Below, piece by piece: positions 53,581-62,560 of a stretch of DNA of 64,000 nt. A program made the translations under genes and the position numbers. The stretch lies in NCBI GenBank assembly GCA_021151825.1, contig JAGKWQ010000001.1:868001-932000 (forward strand). The letters run 5' to 3'. The stretch is from Cellvibrionaceae bacterium (GTDB taxonomy: Bacteria; Pseudomonadota; Gammaproteobacteria; Pseudomonadales; Cellvibrionaceae). Numbering within the stretch: position 1 is the stretch's first letter; the number at the start of each line of letters is the position of its first letter. Below the pieces are notes generated by a model. That model made no database searches, was not told the origin of the DNA, and worked only from the letters and a program-made list of their open reading frames with translations.

Positions 53581-55056
53581 ATGAGCTCACACCATTTAAA
53601 ACTGCTGGATTTTTCTAACAAATCCGTCGCGACCTTACACTTCACCTGGTTCGCATTTTTTCTTACCTTCGTAATGTGGTTTAGCTTGCCGCCGCTAAAA
53701 CCTTTGATCACCGCATCATTTAATATGTCGCCACAACAATGGGCCGCGCTCTTAACCTTAAACGTTGCACTCACTATTCCGGCACGTATTGTGGTGGGCA
53801 GCCTTGTCGATAAATTTGGCCCGCGCGCCATTTATTCGGTGTTGCTGATTTTTTCCGGCTTGTTATTAATTGCATTTGCCTCAGCACAAACTTACGAACA
53901 ACTCGCGCTCTTTCGTTTCTTATTAGGCTTTGTCGGCGCCGGTTTTGTGATTGGTATTCGTTTGGTCAGTGAATGGTTTCCTGCGCGTCAAGTTGGTTTG
54001 GCGGAAGGCATTTATGGTGGCTGGGGAAATTTTGGTGCTGCCGCTGCCGGTTTCACGTTGCCATTTTTAGCAATTCATGTATTTGGCGGTGTTGATGGCT
54101 GGCGTTATGCGATGGGCACCGCAGCAATCATTGCGATGATTTACGGTGTGGCTTTTTATTTAACCGTGCGCAACACCCCGAAAGGTTCAACCTATTTCAA
54201 ACCCAAAAAATCCGGTGGTTTGGAAGTGAGCAGCAAAAAAGATTTCGTGTTTTACGTGATCATGAATGTGCCTATGTATTTAATCCTCGCTGTACTAGCG
54301 TGGAAAATGTCGCCTGCCAATCTCGGTTTATTAAGCGATGCTACAGCCTATGTGTTGTATGTAATTTTACTCGGATTATTCATCTTTCAATTTTCACAAA
54401 TTTATCGCGTTAATAAAGATATGTTGAAAAACGGCGCCGCAGAACACGATAAATACGAGTTCAAACAAGTCGCAATTTTAAGTTGGGCCTATCTCGCCAC
54501 CTTCGGTTCTGAAATCGCAGTAGTATCAGTATTGCCCGCATTCTTTATGACTACCTTTGCCGGTTTAAGCGTAACCCAGGCGGCGATGCTCGGGGGTTCT
54601 TTTGCGTTTATGAATTTGGTGGCGCGCCCGGGCGGCGGTTGGGTGAGTGATAAATTTGGTCGCCGCTTGAGCATGACATTAATTCTGGCCGGTGTTGCTG
54701 CAGGTTATTTATTGCTGTCACAAATCAATGCCAGCTGGCCGCTATACCTTGCATTTGCGGCGGTGTTTATTTGCTCGCTGTTTGTACAAGCCGGCTGTGG
54801 CGCTGTGTTTGCAGTAGTGCCGTTAATCAAACGCCGTATGACCGGCCAAATCGCGGGCCTTGCCGGTGCTTACGGTAATACCGGCGCGCTGTTTTTCCTG
54901 ACGATGAATACGTTTATTGATATCCAAAGCTTCTTTTTTATGCTTGCCGGCGCGGCCGCAATTGGTTTGGTGTTCGTGCAATTTTTGAAAGAACCCAAAG
55001 GCCATGTGGTAGAAGTAAATGAAGATGGTTCTTTGCATCGTATTGAAGTAAGTTAA
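53581..55056 (+). CDS. NarK/NasA-type nitrate/nitrite MFS transporter (second of the pair)
   Basis: A 491-residue MFS protein, a paralogue of the product of the divergent gene, with the nitrate signatures GAGFVIGIRLVSEWFPARQVG and GCGAVFAVVPLIKRRMTGQI. Twelve hydrophobic segments. Behind a sigma-54 promoter with NtrC-like half-sites further upstream, so nitrogen-limitation control is likely. A strong terminator follows. The next gene is the PP2C-kinase fusion, an arrangement like that in the Pseudomonas nitrate-assimilation locus, so assimilatory uptake (NasA role) is more likely than respiratory. Confidence 0.92.
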   Translation: MSSHHLKLLDFSNKSVATLHFTWFAFFLTFVMWFSLPPLKPLITASFNMSPQQWAALLTLNVALTIPARIVVGSLVDKFGPRAIYSVLLIFSGLLLIAFASAQTYEQLALFRFLLGFVGAGFVIGIRLVSEWFPARQVGLAEGIYGGWGNFGAAAAGFTLPFLAIHVFGGVDGWRYAMGTAAIIAMIYGVAFYLTVRNTPKGSTYFKPKKSGGLEVSSKKDFVFYVIMNVPMYLILAVLAWKMSPANLGLLSDATAYVLYVILLGLFIFQFSQIYRVNKDMLKNGAAEHDKYEFKQVAILSWAYLATFGSEIAVVSVLPAFFMTTFAGLSVTQAAMLGGSFAFMNLVARPGGGWVSDKFGRRLSMTLILAGVAAGYLLLSQINASWPLYLAFAAVFICSLFVQAGCGAVFAVVPLIKRRMTGQIAGLAGAYGNTGALFFLTMNTFIDIQSFFFMLAGAAAIGLVFVQFLKEPKGHVVEVNEDGSLHRIEVS

Positions 55057-55086
55057 CTTTCTGATTCTTAATACATTATGATCGTG

Positions 55087-55118
55087 TTGCCGACAGCGTT
55101 GCTGTCGGCAATTTTTTT
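55087..55118 (+). terminator. Strong terminator after the second nitrate transporter gene
   Basis: TTGCCGACAGC / GCTGTCGGCAA, 11-bp perfect stem with GTT loop, followed by seven T. It separates the transporter from the kinase-phosphatase gene downstream. Confidence 0.92.
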
Positions 55119-55264
55119 ACAGTCTCGGCAACAAAGAATAGTATTTGATTTAAAACCGTATGAGGCTGGACGCCGATTCGAGTCTACATGGATGTATTCA
55201 CGGCGTGCTTTAAATTGAATACTATTCGTTGCTTTGCACATTCTCGCAATCAAAGACAATTAAT

Positions 55265-56983
55265 ATGGATCACCTGCAATCAGTTCTGCAAATTTCCTTC
55301 GCGCAAAAAAGCGACGCAGGCCGCAAGCCGGAAAACCAGGACACTGTGGGAGCGCGTCTTCCTGAAGGAAATTTATTAACGACCAAAGGTATCGCCATTG
55401 CCATCGCCGATGGTGTCAGCAGTAGCAAAGCCGCGCGTGAAGCCAGCCAAACTGCCATCGCCGGGTTCCTTAACGATTATTACGCAACACCGGATACCTG
55501 GCGCACCCAACAATCTGCCGTGCGGGTAATCCAGAGTTTGAATTCCAGCTTGTGGGGGCGTAGCCAGAATTCCATTTATGGCGAAGGTTATCTCACCACA
55601 TTTTCTGCGTTAATTTTAAAAGGTGATAGCGGATTTATTTTTCACGTGGGTGACACTCGCGTTTATCGCCTGCGCAATAACACCCTCGAACTACTCACCC
55701 GCGACCACACCCAGCGCATCGATAAACACACTACCCATTTAAGTCGCGCTATGGGCGCCGATCCTTATCTGGAAGTGGATATGCACAGCCTGGAGTTGCA
55801 GCGCGGTGATATTTTTATTTTAACCAGCGATGGTATTCACGAAGCCATTCCTGCACAGGAATTCAAAACCTTCATTTTCAATCACCGCGATAACCTGGAT
55901 GAGCTTGTCAACGAGGCATTACCGCTCGCACTGCAACATAACAGCGAAGACAATTTAAGCATTCAGGTATTGCGTGTGGAAAACCTGGGCATGGCGGGGC
56001 AAGACGATGCGGTGCAAGTATTGTCGCGCTTGCCATTTCCGCCAGTGCTGTCACCGGGCCAAAGCCTGGATGGTTTGCGTATCAAAAAAATTATGCATGA
56101 ATCGACACGCAGCCAGGTGTATCTCGTCGAAGACGAAAAAAATAATTTGCTGGTGATGAAAACGCCTTCGGAACTTTATCAGGATGATAAAGCATTTATT
56201 GAGCGATTTGTGATGGAAGCCTGGATTGGTGCACGTATTCACAGCCCGGCCGTGGTGCGCGTTATTCCCGCGTCTGAAGCGCGCTCCTGCTTGTATTACC
56301 TCACCGAATATATTCCCGGCCCCACACTCACCCAGTTATTAAAAGAGCGAGGGATTTTATCAATACTGGATGCAGTAGAACTCACCGAAGGTTTAATTCG
56401 CGGTATACGCGCTTTCCATCGCAAGGAAACGCTGCATCAGGATATCAAGCCAGACAATATCGTAATCAGCGGTAAAGGACCCATGATTGTAGATTTCGGT
56501 TCTTGCTGGGTCGCCGGCGTGCAAGAAGCGGGTACGCCATTCACGCGCGATAATATTCTGGGCACGCTCGATTATTCCGCCCCTGAATATCGTTACGGCG
56601 GTAGTGCCAGTGAAGCATCGGACCAATTTTCACTTGCAGTGCTGTGCTACGAAATGCTCACCGGCAAAATGCCCTACGGCAGCGCCTACAGCAAAGCCAT
56701 GGAGTTAAAAAGCTTCCAGAAGCTCACCTACATTTCCGCCATGAAACACAATCCGCTGGTGCCTTACTGGCTGGATAAGGCGCTGGAAAAAGCCCTGAGT
56801 ATCAATCCTGCCCATCGCTATGAAGCCCTGAGCGAATGGCAACAGGATTTAAAACGGCCCAACCCCAACTGGCTCAGCCCGCGCGCGCAACCTTTAATGG
56901 AAACCCATCCCGATAAAGTGTGGAAATTCCTCGCCATCACCGGCTGGATTGCGGCAGCTATCGCATTTTTCTCACGCGGTTAA
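55265..56983 (+). CDS. Bifunctional PP2C phosphatase / Ser-Thr kinase with C-terminal membrane helix
   Basis: A 572-residue fusion. The N-terminal PP2C domain (~8-240) has the metal-binding Asp residues: D26 (ENQDT), D49 (IADGVS), D189 (SDGIHE), D229 (SEDN). The Hanks-type kinase (~270-545) has K299 (VMKTP), H391-Q-D393-IKPDN and D410-FG, with APEY; the HRD Arg is replaced by Gln, as in so-called non-RD kinases. A C-terminal helix (FLAITGWIAAAIAFF) anchors it to the membrane. Homologous fusions lie next to nasA and nirBD in Pseudomonas, so a role in controlling nitrate assimilation is likely. ATG 55265 is chosen over a TTG; its ribosome binding site is weak. Confidence 0.9.
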   Translation: MDHLQSVLQISFAQKSDAGRKPENQDTVGARLPEGNLLTTKGIAIAIADGVSSSKAAREASQTAIAGFLNDYYATPDTWRTQQSAVRVIQSLNSSLWGRSQNSIYGEGYLTTFSALILKGDSGFIFHVGDTRVYRLRNNTLELLTRDHTQRIDKHTTHLSRAMGADPYLEVDMHSLELQRGDIFILTSDGIHEAIPAQEFKTFIFNHRDNLDELVNEALPLALQHNSEDNLSIQVLRVENLGMAGQDDAVQVLSRLPFPPVLSPGQSLDGLRIKKIMHESTRSQVYLVEDEKNNLLVMKTPSELYQDDKAFIERFVMEAWIGARIHSPAVVRVIPASEARSCLYYLTEYIPGPTLTQLLKERGILSILDAVELTEGLIRGIRAFHRKETLHQDIKPDNIVISGKGPMIVDFGSCWVAGVQEAGTPFTRDNILGTLDYSAPEYRYGGSASEASDQFSLAVLCYEMLTGKMPYGSAYSKAMELKSFQKLTYISAMKHNPLVPYWLDKALEKALSINPAHRYEALSEWQQDLKRPNPNWLSPRAQPLMETHPDKVWKFLAITGWIAAAIAFFSRG

Positions 56984-57138
56984 AAAAATCCAAGAAAACC
57001 CTGGCCGGGTTGTGATTTGGGTTGCCCACTGGCATCCAATTCTTTGGTATCCTTTTGAACAAATAACGATCATCATCAGACTAATAACATCATCACCATA
57101 ATAATCGCCACCAATAATACCGACTGCGGGACCCGACC

Positions 57139-58560
57139 ATGGCTAACAAACGCGCCCTGATTGTTGACGATTCGACAACTGCCCAATACCGCCTTAAAAA
57201 AATGTTGCGCCGCTATCCGCTGGATATAGACGTCGCTGACTCCGGTGAAGCTGCCTTGCGTTACCTGGCCCACAATGTCCCCGACGTGATTTTTATGGAT
57301 CACACCATGTCGGGTATGGACGGCTTTCGCGCGCTGCAAATTATTAAATCCCATCCGGAAACCGCGATGGTGCCGGTCATTATGTACACCGCCCAAAGTG
57401 GCGATGTGTACACCAGCCAGGCGCGTGCACTGGGTGCACTGGATGTGGTAAGCAAAGACACCATCAATGCCACTGATTTATCCAAGGTGATGGAAGCGAT
57501 TCATATTTATCAAGGTGAACAGCAGGATGCACGCACCGATCAAATTGAAAGTGCGGAATTAATTGCGGCGGCAAATAAAGTGACTGATATTAATACTCAT
57601 CGCATCGAGCGCCGTGCCCCCAATCCCGCTGCACTGGAACAAGCACGCAACCTGGAATTGCGCTTGAGCCATATGGAACACACGCTGGAAGATAACCGCC
57701 GTTTTATTACCTCGCGGGTCGTACGGGAGTTGCAAGGTTTACGCAAAAATTTACGCGAAGAACTCAATGATATTTTGCATCAGCAACAAGCAGCTGTTGC
57801 ACCGACGGCACTGCCAGCACCGGAAACGGAACAACTTATTCAAAAAACAAATAAGGGTTGGCCGATCACTACTGCATTAGTGATTATCGCCGCGCTGCTA
57901 GTGATTGCTTATTTTTTAGTGCAAATAAGCCAGCAGCTAAATAACAGCACACAAGTCCAGGAGCAATTAGGCAGACAGCTACAAGATGTCTCCACCAAGG
58001 TAAATCGCGAACCGGAATTAATTTCCCCTGCAATGCAGAATGCAGGAATTGGCACACAACCGTCGCTCACAATAACCAGAAACAATGATTTTATTGCAGA
58101 CCTCGCCTGGACTTTCAACCAAAGCGGTGCACTCACCTTTAAACAAAACACCATCGACCCAAAACCGGTATTGCGTTTGCACGAGTTATTACACCGCATT
58201 GCCAGCAATGGTTTTAAGGGCACTGCGACCATCACTATTTTTGTGGGTAACTTTTGTGTATCGATAGACAATATGGGCATGGCCCAACTCGCCAAACCCG
58301 AAGGCACACTGGGTGATTGCATGCTCTCCAGCGAAATTTATATGCTGGAACGTGTTATGGATGAATACACGCGCGAAACCAACGCAGTTCTCAGCAATTT
58401 AACTCGCGCGGTAAATTCCACTTTGCGCATTGTTATCAACGCTGCAGAAGGCCCGGATTCCTATCCTGAACGCATTCCTACCGTTAGCGCTCGCGATTGG
58501 AATACCATTGCACAAAATAATAATCGGATTGAATTGACGTTAACGCCAGACGAAGAATAG
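57139..58560 (+). CDS. Membrane-anchored response-regulator receiver protein
   Basis: A 473-residue protein. Receiver domain ~1-125 with the acidic pair D10-D11, phospho-acceptor Asp54 (FMDHTMSG), Thr84 (MYTAQ) and Lys106 (VSKDT). A coiled-coil region follows (~165-215, EQARNLELRLSHMEHTLEDN), then one transmembrane helix (~241-263) and a C-terminal domain of ~200 residues predicted outside (FKGTATITIFVGNFCVSIDN). It has no DNA-binding domain and no histidine kinase next to it. Such a receiver, linked through a coiled coil to an extracytoplasmic domain, may signal outward. It follows the kinase-phosphatase gene by 155 bp. ATG 57139. Confidence 0.8.
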   Translation: MANKRALIVDDSTTAQYRLKKMLRRYPLDIDVADSGEAALRYLAHNVPDVIFMDHTMSGMDGFRALQIIKSHPETAMVPVIMYTAQSGDVYTSQARALGALDVVSKDTINATDLSKVMEAIHIYQGEQQDARTDQIESAELIAAANKVTDINTHRIERRAPNPAALEQARNLELRLSHMEHTLEDNRRFITSRVVRELQGLRKNLREELNDILHQQQAAVAPTALPAPETEQLIQKTNKGWPITTALVIIAALLVIAYFLVQISQQLNNSTQVQEQLGRQLQDVSTKVNREPELISPAMQNAGIGTQPSLTITRNNDFIADLAWTFNQSGALTFKQNTIDPKPVLRLHELLHRIASNGFKGTATITIFVGNFCVSIDNMGMAQLAKPEGTLGDCMLSSEIYMLERVMDEYTRETNAVLSNLTRAVNSTLRIVINAAEGPDSYPERIPTVSARDWNTIAQNNNRIELTLTPDEE

Positions 58561-58605
58561 ATCTGCATAGCAGGATAAAAGTAACATCAAAAAATCGCAT
58601 CATTA

Positions 58606-58645
58606 CCAATAAAAAAGCCAGCAACGTTGCTGGCTTTTTTATTGG
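58606..58645. terminator. Bidirectional terminator, perfect 40-bp palindrome
   Basis: CCAATAAAAAAGCCAGCAAC followed directly by its exact reverse complement: 20-bp arms with no spacer. It lies between convergent genes, with T runs for both directions. Confidence 0.9.
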
Positions 58646-58667
58646 TTTTCATCACACGAATAGTTAC

Positions 58668-59429
58668 TTAATGTTCATCAATATCGTACATATGATCAAT
58701 CACGTAACGCGCTTTTGGTAGCAAACCATTTTGCTGGGTTTTGCTGTAATAATCTTGCCAGTATTTCACCCCGCTCCAAAAGGTTTCCGGTGTTGATAAA
58801 TTGGCATTGACGCCAGGCGCCAAATCAAAATTATTCACGCTGAATAATTGATTCAGCATCATAGCCGATGGAAAACCAATTTGCTGGATTAACGGGTTAG
58901 CCGCATTGCCTGCACCCCATACGAAAGCGAGCCACGGTAGAATATTTTCTACTGCGTCGTAACTAACGCGTGATATTTTGTATTCGCTGAGTGAGTTGAG
59001 GATTTTATTTTGCTCAACCGGAATCGCCAACAATGCGAGGTTTGGATAATCAGGCAATTTATTTATCGACAACTCAACCAAACCATTGCGCGCAGGAGCG
59101 TAAGATTCAAACGCTGGCTGGAACAACGGCAGATTATAAAATTTTGCCGTTGAAAAATTCCCCTTCACTACTTTGAGCAACGCACAATCAGACCAAAATG
59201 ATGGCAGCATATCGCCACGCAAATGGGACTGCGCAACGCGAATACGAAATGAGGCGATATCCTTGTCACCGGCTAACACAACAAAGCTCCAGTTATTGGC
59301 GTCATCCAATGCAAAACTTTCATAGGCGCGCTTCAACCATTGCGCATTGTTTTCTTTGTCACGTTCCAGTTTTTGTATGTCGCTTTTTACCCGTGACACG
59401 GAGAATGTAGAGAGTGTTTGTTTGATCAT
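58668..59429 (-). CDS. Hypothetical protein, 253 aa
   Basis: A soluble protein with no signal peptide, beginning with a basic/acidic helix (SVSRVKSDIQKLERDKENN). The mid part is mixed alpha/beta (WSFVVLAGDKDIASFRIRVA, ISKVSYDAVENILPWLAF in part), the end is acidic (HMYDIDEH). I do not recognise a family. It is 73 bp downstream of the PhoD-like gene on the same strand and may be cotranscribed with it. Confidence 0.6.
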   Translation of the reverse strand: MIKQTLSTFSVSRVKSDIQKLERDKENNAQWLKRAYESFALDDANNWSFVVLAGDKDIASFRIRVAQSHLRGDMLPSFWSDCALLKVVKGNFSTAKFYNLPLFQPAFESYAPARNGLVELSINKLPDYPNLALLAIPVEQNKILNSLSEYKISRVSYDAVENILPWLAFVWGAGNAANPLIQQIGFPSAMMLNQLFSVNNFDLAPGVNANLSTPETFWSGVKYWQDYYSKTQQNGLLPKARYVIDHMYDIDEH

Positions 59430-59501
59430 TATCCTTTCCTCAAGAGATAGCTGAAATTAGTGAAGGCGCAACAAAATGACAATGAGTAAAAACCCGGCAA
59501 G

Positions 59502-60962
59502 TTAAAAGCCCAGCAATTTAAAAGGGCCTTGTGTCGATGAATATACCCGCCGCTTTTTTTCGTCGGGGTCGGTACAGATATAATCAACACTGAATTCAAG
59601 CCCGCCAGCGATAGCGTGGAAACGCAGCAATGCCACATGATCCCCTTGCTGCTGATGTTTGGTGACCAGGTTAAGATTACCCATCTTGATTCCCGCTAAA
59701 TCACAAGGTGCATCAGGATGTTTAGGGAAGGATTTTCCATCCCCGAAGAGACTGTGCCATGCATTTTTTAATTCGTTTTTTTGATCGCTAAATGCAGTAT
59801 CAATAAGGCGCGAGGGCGAGGCGATCACTTCATAAAATAATTTTTTCCCCTTCTGGTTTACACCTTCAACAATGCGCCCCCAATGCACATCGCCAGTGAT
59901 ATAGATCACTGGAATTTCAAACTCGAAAAGTGCTGTTAGTGCACGGGTTAGTACCGGAAAATCCTTGTAGTTAGGCATTTCCATATCGGCTAGCTTACGC
60001 GCCCAGCGCCCCGGTTCCTCTACTAATAACGCTTGGCCGGAACTCAATAATCCAACCGCCGCCTGATTATTTTTTTTGCGCGCAACCAAATCTTGTGCCC
60101 ATTGCTCAATCGCTACATGGGTTGCATTACTAAACATTCGGTCACCCACTGCATCGCGCTGGGTACGGCCGTCGAGAAATAACATGCTCAGCGGTTCAAT
60201 ATCCTGCCGAAAAAATCCGCGCGCTTGCGCCGGCGACATTTGGTAACGTTCATATAAACGCTGCGCAAGCTCTTGCCAATTCGCACGATCCTGATCATCG
60301 TGGGTGTTACCCAATTGCACTTGATAGAGCGGGAAATTATTCCAGAACTCATGATCATCCGGCACACAAAGCACCGGACCATGACTTAATACATGGGCAA
60401 GCCCAGGTTGCCCCAGCGAGGTAGAAAACCAGTTGGCGTAATATTTTTTTCCCAATGCCTGAGCAAGACGTTTTTTATTGCCCGGTAAATTTTGTTGTGA
60501 CGGTAAATCAAGATAAACCTGATCACCCGCAAGAAAAGTGAAATCCGGAGACGGCTTAATCGCTCGGATAAAATCGGCGAGTGCGCGGCTCTTATCATTG
60601 GGTTGGTAATAACAGGAAGATAACAGCAAATTAAAACTCTCTGCGGTTTTTACCGGTAAATGCGCAGGCGGGCGGCGACTGGTAAGCGTTGTTTTCGCAT
60701 TCGCAACACGCACTGTGATTTGAAAACGCTCATCAGTCTCCGGCCATTGCAATCGGAATAGCGCACGATGATTCAGTGGATTACCGCGTGCATCACACAC
60801 CTCATCGCCCAAGGGTTCAAACCCGGGCGGCAACAGCTCCGCGCTAACCGGATTACCAAAAATCTCAATCGTCACAGGAGGCGGTGGATATGCCTCCACA
60901 ATTCCGACCCAAACCAATAACTCATCGGGCTGGCCAATGGGGTTGTAAGCAAAAAGCTGCAC
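59502..60962 (-). CDS. PhoD-like metallophosphatase
   Basis: A 486-residue enzyme of the PhoD-like calcineurin-type group. An N-terminal beta domain (~1-105) leads to the metallophosphatase core: GD147QVYLD, PDD202HEFW and TGD358VHWG carry the Asp/His metal ligands. No signal peptide is visible, unlike the secreted PhoD of Bacillus, so a cytosolic or non-Tat role is likely. The start is GTG 60962 with AAGGGAG at eight bases. It may act on phosphodiesters or phosphomonoesters; the substrate is not readable. Confidence 0.85.
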   Translation of the reverse strand: MQLFAYNPIGQPDELLVWVGIVEAYPPPPVTIEIFGNPVSAELLPPGFEPLGDEVCDARGNPLNHRALFRLQWPETDERFQITVRVANAKTTLTSRRPPAHLPVKTAESFNLLLSSCYYQPNDKSRALADFIRAIKPSPDFTFLAGDQVYLDLPSQQNLPGNKKRLAQALGKKYYANWFSTSLGQPGLAHVLSHGPVLCVPDDHEFWNNFPLYQVQLGNTHDDQDRANWQELAQRLYERYQMSPAQARGFFRQDIEPLSMLFLDGRTQRDAVGDRMFSNATHVAIEQWAQDLVARKKNNQAAVGLLSSGQALLVEEPGRWARKLADMEMPNYKDFPVLTRALTALFEFEIPVIYITGDVHWGRIVEGVNQKGKKLFYEVIASPSRLIDTAFSDQKNELKNAWHSLFGDGKSFPKHPDAPCDLAGIKMGNLNLVTKHQQQGDHVALLRFHAIAGGLEFSVDYICTDPDEKKRRVYSSTQGPFKLLGF

Positions 60963-61142
60963 CGGATTTCTCCCTTGAAAGAGGTGTAGACCAAACCCGC
61001 ACTATAAACGAAATCGCGCGGAATTTACGGTTATTTACTGTTTTCAAAACGTGGCGGGCGCGTTTTTGAAAACGGATTGCGCATGCATTTAAAAGCGAAA
61101 GAGATGGTCTACACTTGTGGGTATCCGAATCTGGAGCCACTA

Positions 61143-62477
61143 ATGCAGATAACAACAACACAGTCATCGCTGATTCCACTGTACCGCCTGATCATAATTT
61201 CTACCTTGCTGGCGCTGCTGGCAGTGCTTGCCTATTTTGTTTTACCTGAAAAAAAAGAGCGCATCTTGCCTGCTGCCGGCAGCCAATCCCATTTATTTTT
61301 TGATGCTCAAAATGGTGGAAAAACCCGGGCAGAATGGGTGGATCAGGATAAGTATAGTTTTACTTGTAGTGCGACTGACGGGGGCATTGAATTGCCCTAT
61401 TGTGGGTTGAGCATTAATTTTCAGCAAGTCCCCAACAACCTTGATTATTCACAATACCAACGCATGGAGCTGAAAATAAATTATCACGGAAATAACCAGC
61501 GCTTGCGTTTGAAAATGCACAGCTTTCGTCCGGCATTATCCAACGATAAATTCCGCGAAACATTGCGAGGGCTTGAGGTGAGCTTTCTCGCTACAGAAAC
61601 CAGCGCGGCGGTCGTTATTGATAACCATGGTTGGGGCGTCACAAACGATCACCTTTTTTCCAATACACAAACTCCCGCCGCTGCCGAAAAAAATAAAATA
61701 GCGATGAACAATACGGTTGATATTGGTATTGATTTGGTGCCGCCGATTGCCGCTGGTGAGCATAGAATTCAATTGGAATATATTGATGTCTACGATGAGC
61801 TACTCCCCGCCGATGAATGGTATCTCGGTGTGGCAATTATCTGGCTTACGTCCAACCTGTTATTTATCGCACGCCATTTAATTGCGCAAGAGCGGCGAAT
61901 TCGCAATGATTCGCAGCGCTTATCAACTCTCGCGCATTACTCCAATGATTTGCAACAAGAATCGCAACACTACAAATTGTTGTCCAATACCGACGCACTT
62001 ACCGGCGCACTGAATCGCAATGGCTTTGCCGCCGAAATGAGCCAGCGCAGCCCTAATGGAAAAATGTTGGCTAACACTACGCTAATGATTATCGACCTTG
62101 ATAATTTCAAACGGATTAATGACAGCCGCGGCCATGATGCTGGCGATGCAGTACTGCGCGAAACCGCGCAGGTGATTCACAAAAACACCCGTACGACTGA
62201 TCGTTTTATCCGCTGGGGCGGCGAAGAATTTATTTTGTTTTGTGAAAACACTAACGCCCAGCAAGCATTATTAATTGCAGAAAAAATCCGCGTTGCGATT
62301 GAATCAATGAATGTTGCCCATCACGAAGATACTATTTCAATTACTGTGAGCATGGGGTTAGGGGTTGCCGTCGCACAGGAAAATTTTGACGATCTTTTTC
62401 ACCGCACCGATCAAGCGCTTTATCGCGCCAAACATATGGGGCGAAATTGTGTAGTGTTATCAGACAATGCGGCTTAA
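61143..62477 (+). CDS. Diguanylate cyclase (GGDEF) with periplasmic beta-sandwich sensor
   Basis: A 444-residue membrane enzyme making c-di-GMP. Transmembrane helices at ~13-34 and ~227-246 bracket a periplasmic domain (~35-225) of beta-sandwich character (LFFDAQNGGKTRAEW, YQRMELKINYHGNNQRLRLK), resembling carbohydrate-binding folds. The cytosolic GGDEF domain has the active GGEEF at 359-363 and an intact inhibitory I-site R350-TTD353 five residues before it. No EAL domain. In a polysaccharide degrader, sugar sensing by the periplasmic domain is possible. ATG 61143 follows GGAG; the longer frame is unsupported. Confidence 0.88.
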   Translation: MQITTTQSSLIPLYRLIIISTLLALLAVLAYFVLPEKKERILPAAGSQSHLFFDAQNGGKTRAEWVDQDKYSFTCSATDGGIELPYCGLSINFQQVPNNLDYSQYQRMELKINYHGNNQRLRLKMHSFRPALSNDKFRETLRGLEVSFLATETSAAVVIDNHGWGVTNDHLFSNTQTPAAAEKNKIAMNNTVDIGIDLVPPIAAGEHRIQLEYIDVYDELLPADEWYLGVAIIWLTSNLLFIARHLIAQERRIRNDSQRLSTLAHYSNDLQQESQHYKLLSNTDALTGALNRNGFAAEMSQRSPNGKMLANTTLMIIDLDNFKRINDSRGHDAGDAVLRETAQVIHKNTRTTDRFIRWGGEEFILFCENTNAQQALLIAEKIRVAIESMNVAHHEDTISITVSMGLGVAVAQENFDDLFHRTDQALYRAKHMGRNCVVLSDNAA

Positions 62478-62514
62478 ATTTGAAACAGGCATGAAATAGC
62501 AAATATTTTCCACA

Positions 62515-62545
62515 TAAAAAAACCGGCAAATGCCGGTTTTTTTAT
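62515..62545. terminator. Bidirectional terminator between GGDEF and GH27 genes
   Basis: ACCGGCA / TGCCGGT stem with a 2-nt loop flanked by seven A and seven T, serving both convergent genes. Confidence 0.9.
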
Positions 62546-62560
62546 AATTTCATTAAATAT

